A stretch of DNA of 64,000 bases from SZUA-37 sp964472525 (GTDB lineage: Bacteria > Pseudomonadota > Gammaproteobacteria > UBA6429 > Thiohalophilaceae): assembly GCA_964472525.1 (NCBI GenBank), contig CAYYLL010000001.1:124001-188000 (forward strand), in the 5' to 3' direction. Position 1 is the first letter of the stretch, and the number at the start of each line of letters is the position of its first letter. Under the pieces are notes generated by a model. It had not been told where the DNA came from, made no database searches, and saw nothing but the letters and a program-made list of their open reading frames with translations. Below are positions 47,045 to 54,615 of this stretch, piece after piece. A program made the position numbers and the translations under genes.

Positions 47045-48244
47045 TTAATCTGATGAGTGGTTAGTAATAATATTTTGGTAAAATTGAGATAAGTTACGGG
47101 TGTAATTGGAAATACTATAGCGGTTAAAAACATCATTTCGAGCATCTCCTCCCATTTTTTTAGACAGACCATTGTCGCTTAATATTTGAATAATATATTC
47201 AGCCATTTTTTCTTTATTAGTGGGGTCAACGAGATATCCGGTTTCTCCATCGTTCACTATTTCTGATGGAGCCCCTTTATTTGATGCGATAACCGGAATA
47301 CCTAAACTCATGGCTTCGGTTATAACAAGTCCAAAAGGTTCAGGTTGTATTGAGCAATGCACTAATAAATTTAGATGCACCATGATGTTGTGAATATCAC
47401 TAATATATCCGGTTATAATAACTTTGTCTTTTATACCAAGTTCACTTATTTTTTCTTTTACTTTTAAAAAATATTCTTCTGCTCCATCAGAGTTGTCTCC
47501 AATAATAAGTGCTTTAACACCGTCCATTTTGTTTAAAACAATATTTGCGGCATCTAAAAATTCTAGATGACCTTTCCAACTCATTACTCGCCCGACGATA
47601 CCAAATATCTTGTGATTATCTAATAATTTGAATTTTTGTTTGTAAAATTTTGAATGTTGCAAATCAATTTCTTTTTTAACGACAGGGTTAGGCATCAGTA
47701 CTAATTTATTGATGTTGTACCCTTTTTTTTTGGCCTGAGTTGAGACAAATTTTGAAATGGAAATATAGCCATCAACTTGGTTTCTTAATGGGTCTTTATC
47801 ATAGTTGCGGATACCATGTAAATGTAAGACAACTTTTCTCCGGCATATTTTGGCTGCAATAATAGCTTCATTTGAGTTGTTGGTATGTACTATGTTAATT
47901 CGTTTTAACAGTATGATTTTGGAAATGCGAATAACCTGTAATATATTGGATATATTTTTACTAATAGCAAACGTTTTAAAAAGTACGGGTTGAATAAATT
48001 TAGGCTTACAGGCTGTTATCCATGAATGAATCGAATCGATAAGGTTGTAACTAATAATATTTTTGATTCTATATTGGCACACATTTTTATTGAATAATGT
48101 TGTTGCAATATTTTTTGGTATTTCATAAATCACGGTGTAATGAATATTTTGAACAGGGTTATTTACAATATTTGCAGCTACAACGATTGACCCGCCAAAG
48201 GTGACCGCTTGGTCAATCATTAATACATTAATTGATGATTTCAT
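47045..48244 (-). CDS. Glycosyltransferase, GT4-like
   Basis: 399 residues. The N-terminal domain begins NVLMIDQAVTFGGSIVVAANIV. The C-terminal donor domain is canonical: IFGIVGRVMSWKGHLEFLDAANIVL, ALIIGDNSDGAEEYFLKVKEKI and VHCSIQPEPFGLVITEAMSLGIPVIASNKGAPSEIV with E-x7-E. Last gene of a reverse operon of four (methyltransferase, sulfotransferase, GT2, GT4) with gaps of 7-36 bases. Confidence 0.9.
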   Translation of the reverse strand: MKSSINVLMIDQAVTFGGSIVVAANIVNNPVQNIHYTVIYEIPKNIATTLFNKNVCQYRIKNIISYNLIDSIHSWITACKPKFIQPVLFKTFAISKNISNILQVIRISKIILLKRINIVHTNNSNEAIIAAKICRRKVVLHLHGIRNYDKDPLRNQVDGYISISKFVSTQAKKKGYNINKLVLMPNPVVKKEIDLQHSKFYKQKFKLLDNHKIFGIVGRVMSWKGHLEFLDAANIVLNKMDGVKALIIGDNSDGAEEYFLKVKEKISELGIKDKVIITGYISDIHNIMVHLNLLVHCSIQPEPFGLVITEAMSLGIPVIASNKGAPSEIVNDGETGYLVDPTNKEKMAEYIIQILSDNGLSKKMGGDARNDVFNRYSISNYTRNLSQFYQNIITNHSSD

Positions 48245-48280
48245 AATTGGGTGTCGGCTAAACCAGAAAATAGATACGCA

Positions 48281-49432
48281 TTATCGTTTAGACGGTTCCC
48301 ATTTTGTTATTCTTTTGCCGAATAGGTATAAAAGACTTGCATGAAATAAGGCAAAATTTACCTGTAAAAAAAAGAAGGGAAGCTTAATAATTTTATTTGA
48401 TCTTAACGGTTTTAAAATTAACCCCGAAAAACCAATAAGATAAAAACCGAGTTGTCCAGCTAAAATCAAGCTATAAAATATATGTGTGTTCCATAATAAA
48501 ATACTGCTAATGAATAGCGAAACCATAAACCATGGAACGAGCCAACGCATAATTTTATGGCTGAATACTTGAAATGAAAAAAAGCCAAATTGGAATGGGT
48601 TAAGAACTTGTGGGGTACTAAATAAGGCTGATATGCCGCGTATTACGGTTCGTAGTTTTCGTGAATATTCTTTGCTTTCATCTTTAATATTGGGGTAGTA
48701 GCCGAGTAATTCAGGATTGGATATTGCGATATAGCCTTTTTTTACGCAATTTAAGGCCGTATTAAAGTCACTGGGTACATTGATGCTCCAGTTTGCGCAC
48801 ACATCTTTGCGTGCAGCAAAGAATGAGCCACTTAGCCCGACAAGGCTGTTAACCGAACATTCCAGATTACGAAGCCACATTTCATATTTAACGTAGGCAC
48901 CTTCACCTGCAATTTCACCGTTGTCGGATATAAATCGGTCTTCACTTGAAACAGCACCGATTTTGTTATTTTTAAAGCTGGCAACAATTTGTTGTAACGC
49001 ATCTTTGTCAATACGGGTGGCAACATCAGAAAATACGATTATTTCTCCTTTGGCTTGTTGAATGGCACTGAATTGTGCATTTTCTTTGCCTTTTCGTTCT
49101 TGTACTTGAACCAGTTTAATTCCTTGGTCAATAAATTCTTTTACATATTGATTGGTTTTGTCTGTTGAGCCATCAGACGCAATAAGTATTTCACGTTTAT
49201 CTTGTGGGTAAGTTATTTCAAGTGTGTTGAGTATTTTTTCTTTAATGCTTTTTTCTTCGTTGTAAGCAGTTATTATAAATGTAATAAACGGTTGATCATT
49301 ATCGTTTATATTATCTGCATTATTGATAATGCGATTTTTTTTGGGTAGAGCTAGCAGAATTAACGGATAAATAAAATAACTAAAAGTAACGCCAATTAGG
49401 CTAATAAAGAATAGAGATTCAATGATGGTCAC
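48281..49432 (-). CDS. Membrane glycosyltransferase, GT2 family
   Basis: 383 residues. An N-terminal membrane segment (about 5-27) is followed by a GT-A domain with ITFIITAYNEEKSIKEKILNTLEITYP, the nucleotide-binding Asp in ASDGSTDKT, a DVATR stretch in the usual acidic-motif place, and EDRFISDNG. Two or three C-terminal membrane segments (about 300-375) follow. This resembles processive or lipid-linked GT2 enzymes of EPS loci. No QxxRW synthase motif is evident, so it is not a typical cellulose or hyaluronan synthase. Confidence 0.88.
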   Translation of the reverse strand: MTIIESLFFISLIGVTFSYFIYPLILLALPKKNRIINNADNINDNDQPFITFIITAYNEEKSIKEKILNTLEITYPQDKREILIASDGSTDKTNQYVKEFIDQGIKLVQVQERKGKENAQFSAIQQAKGEIIVFSDVATRIDKDALQQIVASFKNNKIGAVSSEDRFISDNGEIAGEGAYVKYEMWLRNLECSVNSLVGLSGSFFAARKDVCANWSINVPSDFNTALNCVKKGYIAISNPELLGYYPNIKDESKEYSRKLRTVIRGISALFSTPQVLNPFQFGFFSFQVFSHKIMRWLVPWFMVSLFISSILLWNTHIFYSLILAGQLGFYLIGFSGLILKPLRSNKIIKLPFFFLQVNFALFHASLLYLFGKRITKWEPSKR

Positions 49433-49454
49433 GATAATTTACTGCCTGTGAATT

Positions 49455-50273
49455 TTATTTAGTATAACGATGAGGTTGAATAAATTTTAATATAAATTTT
49501 GGGATAAGTTTGATAATGTTTGCTCTTATATTGTCGGGTAAAATATCACTCAGCCGGGTTGCAATACGCAGTATCGTTCCATGTAAACTTTGATTATTTA
49601 ATTTGTGATTATAACCAAGATCTTGTGTGCTGATATCAATATTAAAAAAATGACTTAATTTTTTAGCGGTCTCATCCGGGTTATTTTTATAATCTGAATA
49701 GTTTATTTCGATATATGGAATATTATAATGTTTAATGGCTTCTTCGGCTGTCGATATATGAGCTTTTGTCCGATTGATAACATCGATTTTACTTTGCGGT
49801 GTTGCTGCACGCCATTTTAAGCGTAAAAAACTCTGATATATTTCATTTGAATTACGTTTTAATAATAAGACACGAGTGGTTTCGGGGTTTAATAATGGCC
49901 ACCAGTACCCCAATGTGTAACATAAACGTGGATCTTTCCACATCCAAGGGCTGTGTTGATTAAAGTTTTCTACAAGCTGTTGATGTTTCTTGGAAGGGGA
50001 GAGCTGCGTAATGGTTTCTGTTTGTTTTTTTGTTATTGGGTCAAATAACCAAGTGTTATCATGCGCGAAACCTGCATTATTCAATATCTCGGCATTGCAT
50101 TGAATTAAGGGTTTGGCTTCCCAGTAACCTGATGGGTTGAACTCATCACCTGAGCGTAAGTCACTGTCTTTATCATCAGCTACAAAGTAGTTGCTGCGGG
50201 TAAAGATGGATGCCGTCATACTAGTGCCAGAACGCGGCATACCGACAATAAGAACATTTTTAGGTGTATTCAT
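49455..50273 (-). CDS. Sulfotransferase-family protein
   Basis: 272 residues. The N-terminal KNVLIVGMPRSGTSMTASIF is a canonical PAPS 5'-phosphosulfate loop (PRSGTS), and TRVLLLKRNSNEIYQSFLRLK sits where the 3'-phosphate motif lies. IEINYSDYKNNPDETAKKLSHFFNIDI is the family's C-terminal pattern. It is the second sulfotransferase of the locus and unlike the one at 32226. Seven bases downstream of the lipoprotein methyltransferase gene and 22 bases before the GT2 gene, so co-transcribed. Confidence 0.88.
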   Translation of the reverse strand: MNTPKNVLIVGMPRSGTSMTASIFTRSNYFVADDKDSDLRSGDEFNPSGYWEAKPLIQCNAEILNNAGFAHDNTWLFDPITKKQTETITQLSPSKKHQQLVENFNQHSPWMWKDPRLCYTLGYWWPLLNPETTRVLLLKRNSNEIYQSFLRLKWRAATPQSKIDVINRTKAHISTAEEAIKHYNIPYIEINYSDYKNNPDETAKKLSHFFNIDISTQDLGYNHKLNNQSLHGTILRIATRLSDILPDNIRANIIKLIPKFILKFIQPHRYTK

Positions 50274-50280
50274 CGTGCGC

Positions 50281-51048
50281 TCAATTTGATGGTTTTTTAT
50301 ACAACTGAATAAATCGGTCTGTTTTGTGATAAAACTTTTTCTTCCATATGTCTAGCGTGTGATCATCGTCTGGGTTACGTAATGCGTCAGATGTTTTGAT
50401 AAGTTTAAAGCCGGCACTTTCTATGTCTTTTATCGCCCATTGTTCATCGATTCGATGTAATTTTGGAGTCATTGTTTTGCCGGTGCCAATTTTTGCTGCA
50501 TGGTCAATAATTAAAAGTTTACCACCGGGTTTGAGTGCTGAGAATATTTGCGGAAAAAATTCATCATGTGTGGTCATGATTACCGGATCTTCTCTGGGAA
50601 CATAAATATCATGATAACTTAAACCAATAAATATTAAATCGATATTTTGTGGTAGTTTCATGTTGGCAAATTCGCTGTCAATACGAACAACATTTTTGAG
50701 CCGGTTATTTTTTAAACGTTTATCGAGTTCTTTTTTTGAAAAACGCAGAAAAAGTGAATTATTCTGAATGTAGACTTTACCTTTTTCTCCAACGATATAG
50801 TTAAATAATTCAGTGTAATAGCCTCCACCGCCCAGAAGGTCGAGTACTTTCATGCCGGGTTTAATACCGGTTAAATCAAGAATGGTTAATGGTTTTCGGT
50901 TTTTGTCACTGTTTTTGTCTTCTGAATATCGGTTAGGTTGATAAAGTGACTGTTTATTGAGAGACATTTCATCTAAATTTTTAGTACAGCTTACAAGCGA
51001 AAGGGATAATGCAGCAGTATAAACAAGACTAAATAATTTCTTAAACAT
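50281..51048 (-). CDS. Predicted exported lipoprotein with SAM-methyltransferase fold
   Basis: 255 residues. Residues 1-21 look like a lipoprotein signal: basic start MFKKLF, hydrophobic run, and a lipobox LSLVSC with Cys21. From about residue 55 a class I methyltransferase fold follows: IKPGMKVLDLLGGGGYYTELF (motif I), DLIFIGLSYHDIY, and ALKPGGKLLIIDHAAK. Similar signal-bearing predicted methyltransferases (COG4798 type) are known, but a SAM supply outside the cytoplasm is not. It may act before export, bind another ligand, or be non-catalytic. First gene of a four-gene reverse operon. Confidence 0.8.
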   Translation of the reverse strand: MFKKLFSLVYTAALSLSLVSCTKNLDEMSLNKQSLYQPNRYSEDKNSDKNRKPLTILDLTGIKPGMKVLDLLGGGGYYTELFNYIVGEKGKVYIQNNSLFLRFSKKELDKRLKNNRLKNVVRIDSEFANMKLPQNIDLIFIGLSYHDIYVPREDPVIMTTHDEFFPQIFSALKPGGKLLIIDHAAKIGTGKTMTPKLHRIDEQWAIKDIESAGFKLIKTSDALRNPDDDHTLDIWKKKFYHKTDRFIQLYKKPSN

Positions 51049-51225
51049 AATTAACCTGTTCTGTATTTATAATTGTATTGGATATGTTAAAGTTCTTTAA
51101 ATTTATAAGAAATATCGTTTAATTGTTTGTTATTATAACGTCATTATAGTCTTTTTTGCTATATATTGGTGTTTAAATTTAAGTGTATAAAATAGTTTAT
51201 TACTCAATAATTGTGTGTTGTGTTC

Positions 51226-52353
51226 ATGACTGACATTAAAGTAGAGCTTTGGGAGTTGGCTCGGTTTGAGAATGCCCAGTATGAATGGACGAATTTATTA
51301 GAACGTTCAAATTCTGACAAACTATTTATGAGCTGGGAATGGCTTTATACATGGTGGGATACTTTTTCAAATAAAAATAAAATGACGCTACAAGTTATGG
51401 CGGCATACGATACTGAGCATATGTTAGTTGGTCTTGCTCCCTTATTTTTAACGTCATCAATATCCAAAAAAGTAATTCAAACTCAGCGGCTGCAATTTAT
51501 GGGTAATTGTTGGCGTAATCCGGGGACGATGAGAACCGAACTTCTCGATTTTATTGTTGATAAACAATATTCAGAGCAAGTGATACAGGCTTTATTCCAA
51601 TATATTAATGTGCGGTCTAATTGGGATGAATTTATTTTGTCTGATTTGAGTAAAAGCTCCGCAACGTACAATATATTAATAAAGGGTAGAAGCTTAAATC
51701 AGGCTTATTATCGTACTGCAGAGGAATTTGAATCTTATTACCTGCCTGTTGAGAATAGTTTTGACACATTTTGTAAATCGTTAGGCAAAAACACACGTCT
51801 TAAATTATTAAATCGCAGAAAAATTCTTGGAACAATGGGTGAGGTTGAATATGTTGTATTACAAAACGATCAAATTGAATCTCACTTTGAACTATTAAAT
51901 ACCTTACATACTAAACGTTGGGGTGAACCTGCTTTTGATGGGGATTGGTTAATATTTAACCTTGGTGTCGCAAAATTATTGGCTAAAAAAGGCCAGTTAC
52001 AGTTTTCTATCATTATGTTGGATAAAATACCTGTTTCCATTCAATATAACTATTTAATTGATAATCACGAATATAATATTCAGGCTGGGTTTGATGCGAA
52101 TCTGAATAGTAAAATTTCACTTGGGTATTTACATTTTGGTTATGCAATTGAGTCTGCGTTTAATAATAATGTGAAAATTTATGATTTTTTAGCGGGTGAA
52201 GGTAAAAATACACAATACAAAGAAAGATTAACCAGTCATTCACAATTAATTGTTAGTATGCAAATTATTCGTAATAAGAAAGCTATCGTTTTATATAAAA
52301 TTTATGACTTATATAGTGAAGCAAAGCACTGGTTACTGAAATTTTTGAAATAA
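51226..52353 (+). CDS. CelD/FemAB-like GNAT acyltransferase
   Basis: 375 residues from ATG 51226 (MTDIKVELWELARF); the frame also opens at a TTG 15 bases earlier, which is less likely. The N-terminal FMSWEWLYTWWDTF and MLVGLAPLFL segments and the C-terminal GNAT part (SIQYNYLIDNHEYNIQAGFDANLNSKISLGYLHFGYAIESAF ... YDFLAGEGKNTQYKERL) match the CelD-type acyltransferase family. It is a distant paralogue of the gene at 10132. It ends the EPS locus and is followed by dispersed repeats. Substrate unknown. Confidence 0.78.
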   Translation: MTDIKVELWELARFENAQYEWTNLLERSNSDKLFMSWEWLYTWWDTFSNKNKMTLQVMAAYDTEHMLVGLAPLFLTSSISKKVIQTQRLQFMGNCWRNPGTMRTELLDFIVDKQYSEQVIQALFQYINVRSNWDEFILSDLSKSSATYNILIKGRSLNQAYYRTAEEFESYYLPVENSFDTFCKSLGKNTRLKLLNRRKILGTMGEVEYVVLQNDQIESHFELLNTLHTKRWGEPAFDGDWLIFNLGVAKLLAKKGQLQFSIIMLDKIPVSIQYNYLIDNHEYNIQAGFDANLNSKISLGYLHFGYAIESAFNNNVKIYDFLAGEGKNTQYKERLTSHSQLIVSMQIIRNKKAIVLYKIYDLYSEAKHWLLKFLK

Positions 52354-52434
52354 TAATTTACTGCTGTATGGGATAAAATTTACACCCGTTATTTCTGCGG
52401 AGGCGCACTACTGCCAGAGATAAACTTTACCCCC

Positions 52435-52522
52435 CGTCATTCCCGCGGAGGCGGGAATCTAGGACATAGATAAACAGTCTTATTTTACTTTTTCTGGATT
52501 CCCGCCTGCGCGGGAATGACGG
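52435..52522 (+). repeat. Dispersed repeat type B (right copy)
   Basis: Outer arms CGTCATTCCCGCGGAGGCGG and CCCGCCTGCGCGGGAATGACGG. The first 66 bases match 21411-21476 almost exactly, in the same orientation. The preceding 60 bases (from 52371, GGGATAAAATTTACACCCG) also resemble the left flank of the first copy, duplicated in part. Confidence 0.85.
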
Positions 52523-52534
52523 CTCTAATTATTT

Positions 52535-52634
52535 CATCATTGCGATAGCGTGGCAAGGATCCTTTGTAGGATGGGTGGAGCTTGCGTAACCCATCACCAC
52601 GCCACATCAAACGATGGGTTGGCATCCATCCTAC
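52535..52634. repeat. Partial type C repeat followed by palindromic repeat type D
   Basis: 52535-52556 (TCATTGCGATAGCGTGGCAA) is a broken left arm of type C. From 52566 a separate element runs from GTAGGATGGGTGG to CATCCATCCTAC (52634) with an internal ACCCATC/GATGGGT pair, a folded palindromic unit of a kind often scattered between genes in Gammaproteobacteria. It ends just before the hipA stop codon region. Confidence 0.7.
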
Positions 52635-52638
52635 GCCT

Positions 52639-53901
52639 TTATTCTTCAATCGAATATGGATTTAGAAACTGTCTTCCCCAGAATAATTTTCTATCAATCA
52701 CGCTAAGTCGTGCTTCGTCACATACTGTATTCCAGTTTATTTCAATGATTTCTTTTTGTTTTTCAAAAATCATACGTGCATTTTTTTCTGAAATAAGGAA
52801 GTTGTGCGCAGTTTCAAGGCAGGTTTTTAACTGGCTAAGATTATCATTTCCATGAATTAACATAGCTTGAGAAGCTTCGTTGCCTGCACGATTTTGTGGA
52901 CATATATCATATGCAGGTGTCAGCGTTAACTCTTTACCATTCCAAAAAGCGGCATGGTTACGTGCATGATCATCGGTATTGCCACAAAGAATATTGAAGA
53001 CAAGGCGAGAGAATAATTCTTTCAATGTATCCTTGGGTTCAGTGAAACGATAGCGGATAATTTCAGCTAAAGTTTCATAACTGGCATAACGTGCCATCAT
53101 ATCATCAAGACCAAAAAGGGTTAGTGCGGATACCATGGCTTTGCGTGTCCAGCCTTGGTTTACTTTTTCACGATCAAATCGCTCGATTAGTAATACATCC
53201 TTATTAGCTGCTGTTTCCAGCTTAACGGGTGCAACATCAAGTCCAACAAGAGCAGCTAGTCGCATGGCAATAAATTCGGCTTTTACTACGCTGTATAAAT
53301 CTGTGCTGGAAGAAAATTTAGCGACATATTTTTTGTCATTATGCTCAACGAGTGCTTTTGGTCTTGCACCACCAATAGCCGTACCATGATACAAGGCTAT
53401 ATCAAGCTCTGGTGTAAGAGGAATGCCTTTTTCAACACGTGCAGCAGAATCCAGCAATTCTTCAAGAGGAACATTGGTTGCACTACGTGATTCGTATTCA
53501 GAAGGCGATTGCTGAAAATCCAACGCACCAATGCGATCAGAACCAGATTCCAATAAATAGGTCAGTTCATCAAGAACAGTGGTATCCGTGCTGACACCTT
53601 TCAGTCCCAATTTTTTATTGATAATCACCCGCCGTCCCCAAGCATCAGGTGCGCCGTCACGAATACAGCCGGGCATGCTCAATCCGTCGAGTAGGGGTAA
53701 AGTACCGATTTTTAATGGTAGCTCAGGCTCATAAATAGGAATAGCTAGTTTTGTGCCATCGATACGCTCAAGATAGCTTTTACCGTAATTGAATACAAGA
53801 TTGTCGTTATCGACTTCCAATCGACCAGCTACAACAGGCTCTGCCTCTTTTGGCAACCATATCCAGACGAAGGCTTCGTTATAATGTTTTTCAGAAGTCA
53901 T
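52639..53901 (-). CDS. hipA: HipA-family serine/threonine kinase toxin
   Basis: 420 residues with a HipA N-terminal domain (GTLPLLDGLSMPGCIRDGAPDAWGRRVI) and HipA C-terminal kinase. The glycine-rich loop GTAIGGARPKALV (173-185), the catalytic loop NILCGNTDDHARNHAAFW (Asp310/Asp311) and the metal-binding Asp332 in LTPAYDICP are present, so the kinase looks active. HipA of E. coli phosphorylates glutamyl-tRNA synthetase and causes growth arrest; the target here is inferred only. It overlaps the antitoxin gene by 11 bases. Confidence 0.93.
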   Translation of the reverse strand: MTSEKHYNEAFVWIWLPKEAEPVVAGRLEVDNDNLVFNYGKSYLERIDGTKLAIPIYEPELPLKIGTLPLLDGLSMPGCIRDGAPDAWGRRVIINKKLGLKGVSTDTTVLDELTYLLESGSDRIGALDFQQSPSEYESRSATNVPLEELLDSAARVEKGIPLTPELDIALYHGTAIGGARPKALVEHNDKKYVAKFSSSTDLYSVVKAEFIAMRLAALVGLDVAPVKLETAANKDVLLIERFDREKVNQGWTRKAMVSALTLFGLDDMMARYASYETLAEIIRYRFTEPKDTLKELFSRLVFNILCGNTDDHARNHAAFWNGKELTLTPAYDICPQNRAGNEASQAMLIHGNDNLSQLKTCLETAHNFLISEKNARMIFEKQKEIIEINWNTVCDEARLSVIDRKLFWGRQFLNPYSIEE

Positions 53902-54223
53902 CGTACACTACCTTTGTTTTTGCCTTAATACGTTTGGGTAACAAGGCTATTTTGTCTCTTGTTTGTTCAATATGTCTTGAAAGAGGGAGTTGATCCTGTT
54001 CAAACAAATTCACGCCCACGAGTGTGGCAACCTCAAAAACCAGACCAATGGCACAGCTCATCTCACCGCTTTCGATTTTTTGTAAGGTCGCTCTAGAAAT
54101 ACCTGCACGCTCAGCCAAATTTTTCTCACTCCATTTGCGTTGCTTACGTCCAAGTTTGATCTGTTCCCCAAGCAAAGTAACCGCTTCCTGAGTGTATTTT
54201 GAATATGTTCGTTGTTTTGTCAT
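53891..54223 (-). CDS. hipB: HipB-like antitoxin, XRE helix-turn-helix repressor
   Basis: 110 residues. XRE-type helix-turn-helix with LGEQIKLGRKQRKWSEKNLAERAGISRATLQKIESGEMSCAIGLVFEVATLVGV (about 18-70). The C-terminal tail is basic. It lies just upstream of hipA and overlaps it, the standard antitoxin-first order. It should neutralise HipA and repress the pair through the TGAC-N10-GTCA sites upstream. Confidence 0.92.
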   Translation of the reverse strand: MTKQRTYSKYTQEAVTLLGEQIKLGRKQRKWSEKNLAERAGISRATLQKIESGEMSCAIGLVFEVATLVGVNLFEQDQLPLSRHIEQTRDKIALLPKRIKAKTKVVYDDF

Positions 54224-54241
54224 GGCTACAACCTGATAAAA

Positions 54242-54343
54242 TGACTTACATAATAGTCATTAAGCTATATAATGACCACTATTATAGTCAAAATTAGCAG
54301 AAATCAAGTGCTGAGTCAAATAAAATGACTATTTTGGCGGTCA
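54242..54343 (-). promoter_or_regulatory. hipBA promoter with three TGAC-N10-GTCA operator-like sites
   Basis: Three 18-base sites share the ends TGAC and GTCA at the same spacing: 54242-54259 (TGACTTACATAATAGTCA), 54273-54290 (TGACCACTATTATAGTCA) and 54326-54343 (TGACTATTTTGGCGGTCA). On the reverse strand a TATAAT (54286-54281) lies inside site 2, with TTGATT (54307-54302) 15 bases further up as a possible -35. HipB bound at site 2 would cover the -10 box, consistent with autorepression. Confidence 0.7.
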
Positions 54344-54443
54344 TACGGAGGATGAATTCCAATACTCGCACTGCACGGCATTTTCGAAGTCATAGGGATA
54401 TTGAATATAAACTAAAACTAATTAGTCGTTTATTAAGCATTTA

Positions 54444-54587
54444 GTTAGTAGCCTGGATGAAATGTAATCCGGGGAATAATACATTAATACTCCCGGATTT
54501 CGCTGTGCTACATCCAGGCTACATAAATAAAAAGATGGGATTTACAGTTTACCAATGTAGATTTTTTTATCCCGACTTCAGGTTATT
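54444..54587 (-). repeat. Dispersed repeat type A (right copy, inverted)
   Basis: Reverse complement of 21239-21388, with scattered substitutions and one short deletion. Starts GTTAGTAGCCTGG and ends CTTCAGGTTATT. The two copies are inverted and lie 33 kb apart, bracketing wecB through hipBA. The rest of the 54344-54615 gap has no supported gene. Confidence 0.85.
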
Positions 54588-54615
54588 TATTTTTTAAATC
54601 TATAATATTCTTGCT

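Noticed and set aside
54352..54444. A 30-codon frame after a GGAGG upstream of the hipBA operators
   Set aside because: The GGAGG touches the ATG with no spacing, the peptide resembles nothing, and it lies among repeats and operator sites.
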